Part shown: in pieces, positions 1 to 10,980 of the stretch
Layout: each line of letters starts with the position of its first letter
Position numbering within the stretch: position 1 is the stretch's first letter
From: Jacaranda mimosifolia
Taxonomy: Eukaryota; Streptophyta; Magnoliopsida; Lamiales; Bignoniaceae
Direction: 5' to 3'
Assembly: GCA_018894105.1 (NCBI GenBank)
Contig: CM032121.1
Location: 20,370,730 to 20,434,729, forward strand
DNA length: 64,000 bases
Program-made: the position numbers and the translations under genes
The notes under the pieces: generated by a model
Databases searched by the model: none
Told to the model about the DNA's origin: nothing
What the model saw: the letters and a program-made list of their open reading frames with translations, nothing else

Positions 1-471
1 GTTGCAAAATATCAAGCTTTGATTATTGGGCTTCAAATGGCATTTGAACTGGAAATTTTAGAAATGGAGGTCTATGGTGATTCAAATTTGGTTATTAATC
101 AACTTTTAAATGTTTATGAAATTTAAAAGGAAGATTTGATTCCTTACTTTCAGCTAGCATCTTGTCTGTTGAAGAAGTTTGAAAATGTTGTCCTAAGTCA
201 CATCCCAAGGAAAGAAAATAGGATGGCAGATGTATTAGCTAACTTGGCTACTACTTTGGCCATTTCTAAAGAAGAAACGAAAAATATCCCAGTGTGCAAT
301 AGATGGATTGTGCCGTCACCCATTGAGCTTGATCACGAGGATTCAAATCCCGTATCAGTCTTAGTTTGTAAAGATGAAGATTGGAGGACATCAGTAATTG
401 ACTATCTAAAGGATGGGAAATTGCCACAAAACCCTCGTCGTAGGACGGAGGTGCGTCAGAGGTCATCTTGA
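1..471 (+). pseudogene. Archaeal-type RNase H domain of the Tat polyprotein (partial)
   Basis: Frame 1 reads VAKYQALIIGLQMAFELEI, then VYGDSNLVINQ, and later HIPRKENRMADVLANLA. This is the RVT_3-type RNase H order: an ALI.GL helix, the YGDS acidic strand and a final acidic residue in N.MADVLA. In Tat elements this extra RNase H follows the RT-linked one and precedes integrase. The frame is open apart from a TAA at 124-126 and a TGA at 469-471, where family members have sense codons, so the reading continues directly into integrase. The start lies outside the window. Confidence 0.85.
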
Positions 472-1629
472 TTCATTTCCTACAAAGATATTTTGTATCG
501 TCGATCTTATAAAGGTACTTATCAGCGTTGTTTAAGTGGTGAAGAAGCAACTAAAGCTATGGTTGAGGCACATTCTGGAGTTTGTGGAGCTCACCAGTCG
601 GGTCCTAAGCTTCATTTTCATATCGAAAGGATAGGATACTACTGGCCTACTATGATTAAAGATTGTATGAGTTATGCGAAGAGGTGTGAAGCTTGTCAGA
701 TGCATGTTAACTTTATACATCAGCTTCCCGAACCCTTAAATCCTACAGTTGCTTCATGGCCATTTGATGCATGGGGTCTTGATGTTGTAGGTCCTATTGC
801 TCCTAAGTCGTCAGATTGTCATGCTTACATATTGGCAACTACAAACTATTTCTCCAAGTGGGCAGAAGCGATTCCCCTTAAGAAAGTGAAGAAAGAAACT
901 GTTGTTGAGTTCATTCATTGTCATTTGATTTTTAGGTATAGAGTGCCTCATTACATCATTACCGATAATGGGAAGCCTTTCTACAATAAGTTGATGGACA
1001 AACTATGTGCACAATTTGGATTCAGGTAATATAATTCTTCTATGTACAATGTGGCTGCAAATGGTCTAGCAGAGGCGTTTAATAAAACTTTATGCAACCT
1101 GCTGAAGAAAGTAGTGTCAAAATGTAAAAGAGATTGGCATGAAAAAGTTGGAGAAGCTCTTTGGGCATATAGAACAACTCATCGAACTGCTACCCAGGCT
1201 ACTCCGTATTCACTGGTTTATGGAGTTGAAGCTGTTTTCCCTCTTGAAAGTCAAATACCTTCATTTCGTATAGCAATTCAAGAAGGATTTACTGCTGAAG
1301 ATAATGTTCGCCTTCGACTTGAGGAATTGGAAGCATTGGATGAGAAAAGACTTGAAGCGCAACAACAACTTGAATGTTATCAAGCACGCATGACAAGGGC
1401 ATTTAATAAGAAAGTTTGTCTACGATCTTTTCAGGTTGGAGATTTGGTGTTGGCAGTAAGAAGGCCCATTACCATCACCCAGTGAATGGGAACTAAATTC
1501 AAGTCAAAATAGGATGGTCCATATGTGATAAAAGAAATCTATACCAATGGTACTTATAAGTTGGTTGACAAAGATGGATTACGCATAGGCCCCATAAATG
1601 GCAAGTTTTTGAAGCGACATTACCCGTGA
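472..1629 (+). pseudogene. Tat integrase with zinc-binding, core and C-terminal domains
   Basis: Frame 1 continues with YRRSYKGTYQRCL, then a zinc-binding domain (HSGVCGAHQSGPKLHFH, YYWPTMIKDC, CEACQMH). The DDE core follows: WGLDVVGPI (first Asp), IITDNGKPF (second Asp) and NGLAEAFNKT (Glu). The tail has FQVGDLVLAVRRP and ends NGKFLKRHYP before TGA at 1627-1629. Stops at 1027-1029, 1483-1485 and 1510-1512 interrupt an otherwise continuous frame. The TAG at 1510 stands where Trp is usual (K.DGPYV) and fits a TGG to TAG change. No frameshift is needed, so decay is by point mutation and the insertion is moderately young. All three catalytic acidic residues are still readable. Confidence 0.9.
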
Positions 1630-1635
1630 AGAAGC

Positions 1636-1735
1636 TTGCTCCTTGACGCATGAGCCTAAACTGCATGTTGCTCCTTGACGCACGAGCCTAAACTGCATGT
1701 TACTCCTGACCCGCATAAATATAAACTGTGTATGG
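1636..1735 (+). repeat. Short tandem repeat directly after Tat pol
   Basis: Two 32-bp units containing CTCCTTGACGCAYGAGCCTA and then AACTGCATG start at 1636 and 1668, and a degenerate third unit starts near 1700. They begin right after the pol stop codon. Similar GAGCCTAAACTGCA repeats follow pol in other Tat elements. Confidence 0.75.
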
Positions 1736-1910
1736 TAACCACCAAAGGTAGCGCATGTGGTTAAACTACTAACTTTCCCCACTAAAGGTATTTTATGTGG
1801 CTAAAATATTAAATACCTCACATAGTCTAAAGTGGTTAAGTAATAGATACTCCTAGCCCGCATGAGTATAAACTGTGAATGGCACCCCCCAAAAAAGAAA
1901 TGTTTACTTT

Positions 1911-1960
1911 GAACTACGTAATAACTTGATCCCCTTGTCGGGGTACGTAGGCAGCTTGGG
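1911..1960 (+). other. Imperfect hairpin with CTACGTA/TACGTAG arms in the Tat spacer
   Basis: GAACTACGTAATAACTTGAT is followed by CCCC, a short loop, GGGG and TACGTAGGCAGC. The arms CTACGTA and TACGTAG, plus CCCC/GGGG, can pair. A motif of this shape recurs downstream of pol in Tat-lineage elements. Its role is not known to me; a structured RNA or processing element is only a guess. Confidence 0.5.
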
Positions 1961-2009
1961 AGTTATTTCCCAAGTTCAGTCATATTAAAAAAAATGGGGT
2001 GTTTGTTTG

Positions 2010-2330
2010 GATGGCTTTCTACGTTCAATCATTGGAGCAAAATTGGATGACTTACTTCCAAAGATCAATCACACCATTGGAATAAGTTTGGATGGCTTCC
2101 CAAGTTAATCATATCATTAGATCAAACGTTGATGAATTATTTTCAGAGTTCAATCACATCATTGAAATAAGTTTTGAGGACTTCCCAAGTTCAATCATAT
2201 CATTGGAGCAAATTCGGATGACTTACTTCTCAAGTTCAATCAAATCATTGGAGTAATTCTGGATGGTTTATCAAGTTCAAATATATCATTGGAAGAAGCT
2301 TTGATCGTTTTCAAGTTCAATTCATTAGGT
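2010..2330 (+). repeat. Degenerate ~40-bp minisatellite
   Basis: About seven or eight units of roughly 40 bp share a core close to AAGTTCAATCATATCATTGG followed by a GGATGACTT/GGATGGCTT segment. Cores fall near 2024, 2066, 2107, 2151, 2190, 2239 and 2278. Units differ at many positions. The array lies between pol and the 3' end of the antisense PMD gene, a place where Tat elements often carry minisatellites. Confidence 0.8.
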
Positions 2331-2553
2331 AGCCAGTTTTACTCAGAAGTTTAAGTAAGTTTATTCCACTCCGTTGTTGGGGGCATACAATGCAATTTTT
2401 CTTTGAAGTTGGCATCAATTTGAAGAAATACTAAATAAAAAAAAATGCACAAGGAGAATTCATAAAAAAAAAGAACTTTTTATTGCATACATAGTAATCA
2501 ACTGTTTTTTTACATCAATTGTGCCAAAAAAAAAATGTTAAGTAGCTAAGTAC

Positions 2554-5500
2554 TCATGCGAGTATATCAAAAGCTATTAGTTCCTTGCGAGATTCTTCAA
2601 GTAGTACCTCCATCCTCTTTAAAGCCTCAACCTCTTGATCAGTAAAAAATGGAGTATCTTCAAGCTTTGAAACTTTATCTCTTTTGGTGGCTACTTCTCT
2701 CTGAATAGTGGACAAGTTTTCTTCAGCTTTGTGGAGTGATGAGTTTGCAAGTTTTTCCTTACTGCTTAATTCGGCAAGTCGTGTTCTCAATTCCTCTTGA
2801 TGCTTGGAGATTTGAAGAAGTTCATCCTTAAGGCCATTCACCTCTTCAACTCTTTCACTTTCTATTGCCTCGGCCTCAAATAAATCATGTTGTGTAGAAA
2901 ACAGTGTTTTCTCATGGGTTTCTTGTGTTTCTTTTTGAATTAAATTTGACTTAACCTTCGTGTTGTTGGAAGCACCCTTAAAGAAAGATCTCAAATGGTT
3001 CTCCAAAGATGATGTATTTTTTATGTATAATCTCATCTCTGCAATCAAATCATCAATTGTTGGTTTTGTCTCTGAGAGTTGCTCAAATGGAGTTTTCATG
3101 ATTTTTTGACATATGCGCTCCCAATAGAATTTGAGTAACATCTGGTCAGCTTCAGTCTTTATAACTTGAGGACAAAATTAAGAAATGTCAGCAACTGGAA
3201 GTGCACAAGATGGAGCTTCAAATGTCTTTTTAGGCTTATCTTTATCGGCAAAAACTTTGTCATTTGCAATGTCATGTAATGTCACCTTTGGTCGCTTGTT
3301 GGAATTAGCAGTGTCATGAATAGCTTGTATGCCATCATCAAGAGGTTGAGGAGTGATTGTTTCAAGCAAATCAAAAGGACTAGCCCCATTTATCGAACCA
3401 ATACTACCTTCTAATGTAATCAGGACTGGTATCTCAAGATCTACAAGCTACAAAAAAAGGGAGATTAGTGCAAAGGATTGGCAAAATATATGTAAAAAAA
3501 AATTAATAAATATAATAACTTTACATATTTTTCTAATTCATCCAAAGGTAAAGAAGAACTTGGGACATCTAAAAAGAAATTTGAATTAATACCGATGTTA
3601 TCTAAATCCAAAACCTTTGGTTTCTTCTTGAGGATACATTGGTTGCTGGAGTCATCATTTGAGCAAGAAAGTGCAGAGATTATTTCATTTCCTTCCAATG
3701 GAGCATCAGTGGGGGATGAAACATTGAGTAAGCTACAACGTCTTTTATATAGCAATTTGGTATGGTCAGCAATGTTATACTCCTTAGGCTCCAAATTCCC
3801 CCATTTAACTTGTCTTGAAACAACAGGATCTTGAAGAGGTGAAGCTGCTGAGTTATTTGTGGGATATTTCATTAAGGCTTGTTTAGGATGAGAAAGCTTC
3901 TTTCCAGGATGCCCAGGCTCAGATGAATAATGTTCAATTCTCTCCCCAAGCTGATTGAGTTGGCCAGAAGTTGATTCCACATCTTTTTGATTAACTTTGA
4001 GAACAATTTTAGTACATTTTGTTTGTAAAGTCTTCTAGTGTTTGTCCCACCAATCTACATATTCCTTTGTGGCCAATGGAAAGGAAGAAGTATTGTCAGG
4101 AATGATAAGTTTGTAAGATGTGTTCAGTAAAGTACATGACTGCCAAAGTTGAACAAGTTCATGCAAATCACAAGTAAGAATCTCTTTCTTTAAGTTGCCC
4201 AGGACTTGCTGAAAAATCCACATTGCCGACTGAATTGATGAGGGCCATAAACTTCAATGATATGCTCTTTTCCACATCGAAATGTCAAATAGCTAGAACG
4301 TAAAGCCACAAAAGGTCTTTATAAGTATTTGATATGCATGGGCTATCTATTACTATTAAATGCTTGCGCGGAAATGAGCGTAGATTTTGAATTGTTGAAG
4401 TATTGATACTGAGGAACAAATCTCGTGCCTCTGAAAGATCAAAATATTTGGCCATGTTCTCCCCCACATATTTGACCATCTCAGCTCCTCCTACATCAAT
4501 CTTGGATAAAAAATGAGTGCCAAGGTAGTGCCCTATCCAACTGTAAACATAATGAATGGGAAAGATAGAAGAAGATTCTTGAGGATTTGGCGAAGTTGAT
4601 ATATTCCTTAAACCATAATAGATCCCCGCCAATACAGGAACTGGAAGAGAAAAACAATCACCATTTACCATTCTACTAGCAACCTTGAAGACAGTGGCAC
4701 GAATCAGATTTGCTTTGCGATGTGGTAGAACAAAACTGCATAACCAGCATGAAAGAAAAGCAGCCAAGTAGGTCTCCCCTCTAACATCTTCTTCAACCTC
4801 CAGCATCATAAATGGCTCATCATATTCCTTGGTGCGAGGTAAAAATAACGTATCGATTCTTCCACATGGATTGTGAGAGATCTTTGGCTCAGTAGACATC
4901 TTCCGGGAAGACCTCAAAGGGGGCTCTGCATATCTTGTTGATCCTTTAAACCAAAATCCAACCCAATTAGAAATAGGAACACCATCAGAGTCCTTTGGAA
5001 GCAAAATGGTAAGCCAAAAATAGATACTTGCAACTTTGTGGTTGAGAAGGACCATGCCTATCATCACCAAGTAGCCCTTTCGCAGTAGGGATAGCTTCAT
5101 CATAGAAACCTCCACAAATAGGCAATCCACCAAATACACGAAGGTCCCATAAAGAAATTGAAAATTCACCAGTTGCAGTGTGCAAAGTGTTCGTGGAAGG
5201 GCACCATAGCTCAAGGAAGGCTTGGAGGATGTTCTTATGGCAGACATATGTGAAAAGTGAGGCATGGACTGCTGCATAGGTTCTAGCTTAATGAAGAGTA
5301 TCTGTATGATGGCCCAGTATATCCTCTGTCCATTCCCAATAACCTGCATGAAAAGATACTTTGCCAAACCTTGATGCAGGAATTCTCACTGAACGTCTAT
5401 TAATGTTGGAATGATAACCTGCAAATAAAAACTCCGAACTAGTGGCTTTGGCATCATGAAGAGAGGACTTCAAGAGAAGAATCCTAGAACGAGATGTAAT

Positions 5501-6010
5501 GCCAGAACGTGGATCAATCACTTCCTTGGTCACCTCCTTGGACCACTCTTGAATATGCATGGAATTACTGGGAGGTCGAGGTATGGGAACATGATTTATG
5601 AATAACTAATCTGGTACTTTTGACTTTGAGGGTGTCTTTGTCACTCCCAATGATAATGCATGGAGATGGCTCTGTGTGATCCTCAATATACATCCTCACG
5701 AGTTGATCGGGAATGGTATATGTTTCTTAACCTGCAACAAAAGAAAAGGAAAATAAAGGGAAACTTAAGGAGGTATATATAAAAAAAAGGGGATGAAGAA
5801 GAAAATGAAAAGATATAGAAACATCCCCCTCAATTTGATGACTTACCTAAAGTCTTCAAAATTTGTGTATTTGCTATGTGTTGATAAGGATTTTCTATTG
5901 ATGAATGCCGATGGAGCCCCAAGCAATTCTCTTTTGAACCGTGTTGGAATGGAGAACTCTATGAGTATTTTCTTCAAACAATTGGTGTGTAGAGACAAAG
6001 AAGAAAGTGG
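2554..6010 (-). pseudogene. Antisense plant mobile domain (PMD) gene carried by the Tat element
   Basis: Reading right to left, a possible 5' exon (about 6010-5847) ends at a good donor (TTTAG then GTAAGT, intron 5846-5732) with acceptor TTGTTGCAG. The PMD follows: YWEWTEDILGHHTD (about 5340), STNTLHTATGEFSISLWDLR (about 5180), FGGLPICGGFYDE, then RIDTLFLP.TKEY and LLSPDLF-like segments to about 4285, and EYVDWWDKH at 4035. The C-terminal half (3980-2554) is low-complexity and then coiled-coil, with IWRTPFE-like KIMKTPFEQL and SLENHLRSFF, as in Tat-borne PMD proteins. At least three frame changes and several stops break it. PMD proteins such as Arabidopsis MAIN and MAIL1 are nuclear; PMD copies are known inside gypsy and Mutator-like elements. 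The function of the transposon-borne copies is unclear. Host-gene identity is unlikely because pol and the 3' LTR flank it. Confidence 0.8.
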
Positions 6011-6395
6011 ATGATTGAATAGAGAGATGAATAAGCCTAAAAATTTTCAACTCAAAATTTCAAATTATCTCCAAGTTTGTCCTGAGAAGTCTTCCTTTTA
6101 TAGTGTTTATTTTTCTTGATTCCCAATATAATTGGGAGATTAAGTCCTGATTGAAGTCAATCTAATATCACAAACCAGATTTCTTTTAATGGCAGTAGCA
6201 ATTTGAATTCTCGTTGAAGTCAGACTCTGCAAAGTTTAATATGCTGAGGATAAGTTAGTTCGGTTCTGCCAGCTTCTCTTTAAATAATTAAAAAAAAAAG
6301 TAGTAATTATGAAATGGAAATAGCAGCAGCAGTAGCATCCAACAATTGAGTTTAAGCTTTTAGTCAAAGAGTTAATTTGAAGATTGATTTCATGT

Positions 6396-6605
6396 GGGAC
6401 CATGTGGCTTGTTTATTGAAGGAAGAAATGGAAATTAGAATGAAAAGCATGCTGCTCTTGGCCGCAGCAGAGTGATTTTGGAAGATGTTTGGAATTGTGA
6501 GACCCTGAAGATGCTGGAAATCATATTGATTTTGTGTGGGCCATGTATTTAAGAAATTTGATTGTGTGGTGCAAGTGAGAATCAACTTTGTGTGGGCCAC
6601 ACTTG

Positions 6606-6645
<40 letters not shown>

Positions 6646-6800
6646 GAGGCCCGAAGGTGATACTTCTCACAAAGTTAAAATAGCAGCAACAGCAGCTGAA
6701 AAATGAAAACAACAGCAACAATGGAAAATTTTGATTAGCCTTAATTTTGTGTGGGGCCATGTGGCTTGAGGAGAAATGGAAATTGGAATGGAAAGTTTGT
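6396..6800 (+). repeat. Short direct repeats upstream of the antisense PMD gene
   Basis: A segment like TGTGGGRCCATGTGGCTTG with GAAATGGAAATTRGAATG occurs at about 6396-6445 and 6749-6800. Shorter forms (TTGTGTGGGCCA) occur near 6533 and 6588. The spacing of about 350 bp suggests an old duplication in what would be the promoter side of the antisense gene. Confidence 0.6.
6609..6638. repeat. (AT)n microsatellite
   Basis: About 15 perfect AT dinucleotides. Confidence 0.95.
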
Positions 6801-6857
6801 TGGAGCTTTCTTCCTTATTTACAAGAAGTGGAAATTGTGTGTTTTCGAATAGCTCTT

Positions 6858-6992
6858 ATATATATATTGAAAGCTCATGTGTTATATTTATATATATATG
6901 TATGTGTGCATTTATATATATATATATGTATATATTTTAAAGACTCACATGTTATATATATGTATATGTATATGTATTTATATATATAATAA
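6858..6992. repeat. Interrupted (TA)n/(TG)n tract
   Basis: Runs of TATATA broken by TATGTATG and GTGTGCAT segments, just upstream of the Tat 3' LTR. Confidence 0.8.
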
Positions 6993-7050
6993 TTATCATG
7001 ACTTATTCACTCAGGGATGCATTGGAAAACATCGTTCGTGAACAAGTCTC

Positions 7051-7060
7051 AAGGGGGCAT
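7051..7060 (+). other. Tat polypurine tract
   Basis: AAGGGGGCAT lies immediately before the LTR start TGTAGACAA. It is the expected plus-strand primer site. An equivalent spacing is seen in other Tat elements. Confidence 0.75.
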
Positions 7061-7437
7061 TTGTAGACAACTTATTTTTTGGGCCAATTGGAAAGTGACA
7101 TGTATAAATAATATATTAGTTATTAATTTAAAATTTTCTATTTATGTATTGGAATTTATTAAATTTAATTCCAAATGATAAATAGTTAATTTTAATTAAT
7201 AGTCTGATATTTAATTTATACAAATCAAATGTTGACAAGTGTTGAGATGAAGATATATCACGTCAATCAAATCAAGTCTGATGGCCCATCACTCTCAAGC
7301 TAATCAAGTTGGGACACGTGGCGTGTCCATGTACGTGGATCAATCAAGTCAAGATATTTGATATTATCTTTTAAATGTACATCAAAGAGATAATTATCAA
7401 ATGAGTTCAAGTCATTTTGGAGTCTCCTGCTGAGCAC

Positions 7438-7447
7438 CTATATAAAG
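7438..7447 (+). promoter_or_regulatory. LTR TATA box
   Basis: CTATATAAAG stands about 380 bp inside the LTR and about 40 bp before the CATATTCTC-rich stretch, a usual position for the retrotransposon promoter. The second LTR copy has the decayed form CTATGTAAAG near 8240. Confidence 0.6.
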
Positions 7448-7486
7448 GGAATGATTAGAAACTCATAGACATATTCTCATATTCTG

Positions 7487-7552
7487 ATATTCATATATTC
7501 TCATATCCTCATATCCTCATATTCATATTCTCATATCCACATATTCTCAAGT
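7487..7552 (+). repeat. CATATTCTC/CATATCCTC low-complexity array in the LTR
   Basis: Roughly eight 8-9 bp units directly downstream of the LTR TATA box. The second LTR copy lacks this array, so it expanded or was lost after the copies diverged. Confidence 0.75.
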
Positions 7553-7912
7553 CAAAGACTCAAGTCCCCAAGTTTCTGTTGCAACGACATGTTGCTACCG
7601 CGAATGTCCTATACTTCTTCAAAGCATCAAGTCCTTTGATCTCGGAGTCAAGGTTCGAGTTTCAAAAAAATCTCGTAGTATTCTTTTATCAAGTCAAAGG
7701 ATACTACACCAAATATCCAAGAACAAGCTTCAAGCTCTTAGATCATATATATTGGGAGAAGAATCAGGGGATTAGTTTTGTTAGGGAATTTATATTTTTT
7801 CTCTGACAAATTGTAATTCTCTCATATATTCTTTAATATAAATTCAATTTGTCCATTATTTTTCTTTGTCCTATGATTTAATTTTGCAGACAACGAAATT
7901 TGTGTGAACAGA

Positions 7913-8641
7913 TACATATAAAATAATATACTAGATATTAATTTAAAATTTCTATTTATTTGTTGGAATTTATTAAATTTAATTTCAAAAGATAAATAGT
8001 TGGTTTTAATTAATACTCTAGTATTTATTTTATATTCAAATTAAATATTAACAAGTGTTAAAAATGAAGTATCTATGTTTGTGGATCAATCAAATCAAAA
8101 TATATGATACAATCTCTTGATATTTGATATTATTTTTTAATGTTTGATATTGTCAAATCAAAGATATTTGATATTATCTTATTTAAGAGATAATCATCAA
8201 AGAAGTTCAAGTCAATTTGGAAGTCTCTCATTAAACATCTATGTAAAGGGGTGATCAAAACTCATTCTACACAGCATAAGTCCTAGCAAGTGAGAGCAAC
8301 TTTGAAGGAGTCAAACAGTTCTCTCAAGCAAATTCAAGGAGATACACGGTGTTCAAGACGTTTTTCGCAAAGCTCATATATTTTGGCGTTTGATTTGAGA
8401 TTATGGTGCAGAACTTTCGAATTGACATTATTTCCCTCAAATCAAATTCAAGGAGATTCATGACGTTTAATGCGTTCTTCACGGAGCTCATTAAATTTTA
8501 AGATCATATTTGGAAGGGAAAAATAAAAGGATTAGATTAGAGATTGAATTCATATTTGATAAGTTTAATTTTCATTTTATTTGAATAGATTTTCTTGTCT
8601 TGTAATTTAAATTTGCAGATAAAAAAATTTGTGCTTACGCA
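7913..8641 (+). mobile_element. Second, degenerate Tat-type LTR in tandem
   Basis: It begins ACATATAAAATAATATACTA, matching the first LTR from 7098 on, and follows it through GATAAATAGTTGGTTTTAAT, the GTGGATCAATCAA block, the AGATAATCATCAAAG block and the end TTTGCAGATAAAAAAATTTG. About 40 bp of the LTR start are missing and there are many substitutions and indels. It could be a partner LTR left by unequal exchange or a fragment of a related element. Confidence 0.7.
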
Positions 8642-9465
8642 TGAAGAAGAATAATTTCAATAAAATATGTACATGAGTTAAAATCAATACGGATACATCC
8701 ATCACAATTTAATACCAACAAACATCTCCACCAATTACCCGGTGATCGAAGACATCATAATATACAGTGACAGTTTTTGGTGATTAGAAATATAATACAA
8801 GACATATACTTTCAATATGTATTCTGTTTTATAATCCGCATGAGATCACACAAGTAAAAGTAGTGTTGAGTTGTTTTAACTCACTAGAAAGAAGAAATTT
8901 TGAACAAGTAAAAAGGGAACATGTTTTTCCCAAAGACAGATTGAGATTTGGCTAAAGCCGTTTTGGTTTGAAGAAAAGGGGGCTTGGCCTTGTTGTTCTT
9001 GGAAAGTAGTAAGTTGGTGGGGACTGGGGAGATGGATGTTAAATAAACAAAAATAAAATGTTAAAAAATAAGAGCAAAAGTAAACAAGAATGATTCCTAG
9101 TTTGCTGTTGATTTTTGTGACCAAGATTTTATCAGATTTGCAATTGATTTTTGTGTTTGCTGTTGTTGCCCGCAGGAAAGTTGGATGGATAGAGACTTCC
9201 TATATTTTGCCATGGCCATTCCTAGTTTTTTTTTTTTGTAAGTATCGTTTAATCATATTCAACTTTGAGCAGCTTTTTTTTATTGGCAGTTGGCACAGCA
9301 CAACTATATCTTAATTAAAGCTTTTCTCAAGTTAGATTTCATCATCAACAACCTTATCTTACAACACTTCATTGGTCGCCGTTCTTTTCAGCGACCCGAC
9401 TTTATTCTTCTTCTTATTATTTTTCTTTTTCCATTTATGTCCCTTCTCTAAATGTCTTTTTCTTT
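8642..9465. other. Intergenic, no gene recognised
   Basis: AT-rich unique-looking sequence with no domain that I can read on either strand. It ends in a CT-rich stretch that served as target for the hAT insertion. Confidence 0.5.
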
Positions 9466-10198
9466 CTCCTTCTTAGGGTTGTAAATGGATATTCGAAAAT
9501 TCGTTTACCGTTCGCAGCCGAATCCGTTTATAGGGCTTTTATCTGTATCCGTTTAAAGCGGATGTTATCCGTATCCGATTAGCAAAAATTCGACTATAAA
9601 CGGATATGAATATGATAAATGCCTATCCGATCTGTTTAATATCCGCTCCGAATACATATCCGTTGGATATATCCGTTCATATATTCGATTATCCGTAATT
9701 TAATTAAATTCGCTATCCGTATCCGATAAATAATATTTAAAAAATTATTATATATAATATATTATACTTTTATGTATTTTAATATATAAATAATATTTTA
9801 AAAAATTATCATATATAATATACTATTATACATAATAAATTATTTTTAATTTTTCAATATGAAATTTCATAATATATATATATAAATTAATATATATATG
9901 TATAAATTTAATTAAAAAATTAATAAAGAAATTAGACGATAATGATGATAATTAAATAATATTAAATCAAAAAATTGAAAAATCAATATGTAAATGATAA
10001 AATTAATCAATATAAAATTATTGTTGCTTTACTTTATAACTAATTTATATTGGTGTCATTGAATTAATATTAATTAATCATAAAGTGAATCAATAATTAT
10101 AAAAAAAAAAACTAAATCAAGAATAATTAACGTTTTAATTCTAAAATAAAATAGTAAAATACGTAAATTATTAACTAGCTAAGGGGACATTAAGATTT

Positions 10199-10589
10199 GA
10201 GAGATTGTTTGGGTAAGCTTATAAGCTTCTTAAAACATCTTATAACACATTTGAAATCTTACAAGATATCAAAAAGTGTTTAGTAAATTTTTTTAAAGGA
10301 AACTTATAAGCTCTTAAAATAAGATGTTAAAAGTTTGTAAGCTCTTTTTATAAAAGTTAGGAATTCCTAACTTATTTTTATGATATTAACAAAGTCTCTT
10401 AATTTTAAACATATTAATTATAAAATTGTTATTATTAATACCTTATAGGCTGCAAAATTTTATTTTATCTAAACACTTTCAGAACTAATTTAAAAAAAAA
10501 AATTCTAGCAATTTATAAGCTCAAAAAATATCTTATAAGATGTAAGAACTTATATAAGATCTTTTAAATAAGTTTAGGTATACACTCTC
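10199..10589. mobile_element. Harbinger/Tourist-like MITE, copy 1
   Basis: The left end GAGAGATTGTTTGGGTAAGC and the inverted right end GAGAGTGTATACCTAAACTT pair as degenerate terminal repeats, continuing into CTTATTTAAAA. The interior is full of TTATAAG motifs. It resembles the copy at 62478-62827. A TAA separates it from copy 2. Confidence 0.65.
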
Positions 10590-10592
10590 TAA

Positions 10593-10980
10593 GAAGGTGT
10601 TTGGCTAAACTTATTTAAAACATCTTATAAGCTCCTACATGTTATAAGATATTTTTTAATTTCTCGTATTTTGTAAGATATTTTTTGAACTTATAAGATG
10701 CTAGATTTTTTTTTAAAAAAAAAGTTCTCAAAGTATTTGAATTATAAGATCTTAGAGCTTATAAGGTATTAGTAATAATAATTTTATAATTAATATGATT
10801 AAAATTAAGAGGGCTTGTTAAGATTTTAAAAATAAGATAAGAACTCCTTACTTTCTTAAAAAGTGCTTATAAGTTTTTAACATCTTATTTTAGAAATTTT
10901 ATAAGTTATTTTCTAAAAAAAATTACGAAACATTGACATTTTATAAAATATTTTGAGAAGCTTATAAACTCATATAAATA
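10593..10980. mobile_element. Harbinger/Tourist-like MITE, copy 2 (degenerate right end)
   Basis: It starts GAAGGTGTTTGGCTAAACTT and continues ATTTAAAACATCTTATAAGC, matching copies 1 and 3. The right end is not clear; similarity fades near 10980. Head-to-tail arrangement with copy 1, separated by TAA, suggests one inserted beside the other. Confidence 0.6.

Larger units (their letters stand above)
1..7910 (+). mobile_element. Ty3/gypsy LTR retrotransposon, Tat lineage, 3' part
   Basis: The window opens inside the pol gene of a Tat-type (Ogre/Retand-like) element. In order on the plus strand it has an extra RNase H domain, integrase with a C-terminal tail, short tandem repeats, a pol-distal hairpin, an antisense PMD gene, a polypurine tract (AAGGGGGCAT at 7051-7060) and a 3' LTR beginning TGTAGACAA at 7062. 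The second RNase H of the archaeal type and a long pol-to-LTR spacer are known Tat traits. The 5' LTR, gag, protease and RT lie to the left of the window. Four internal stops in pol and several frame breaks in the antisense gene show that this copy is dead. Confidence 0.85.
7062..7910 (+). mobile_element. 3' LTR of the Tat element
   Basis: The segment starts TGTAGACAACTTATTTTTTG after the polypurine tract and ends about GTGTGAACA. It contains a TATA box at 7438-7447, a pyrimidine-rich CATATTCTCATATTC leader (7487-7552) and, near the end, TTAATATAAATTCAATTTG followed by TTTTGCAGACAACG. The downstream segment to 8641 repeats most of it, which supports the LTR call. Confidence 0.75.

Noticed and set aside
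4985..5185. Separate small minus-strand gene
   Set aside because: It is one frame of the PMD domain (GEFSISLWDLRVFGGLP) split by frameshifts from its neighbours.
7579..7806. Plus-strand 75-codon frame
   Set aside because: It lies inside the Tat LTR downstream of the TATA box and is not kept in the second LTR.
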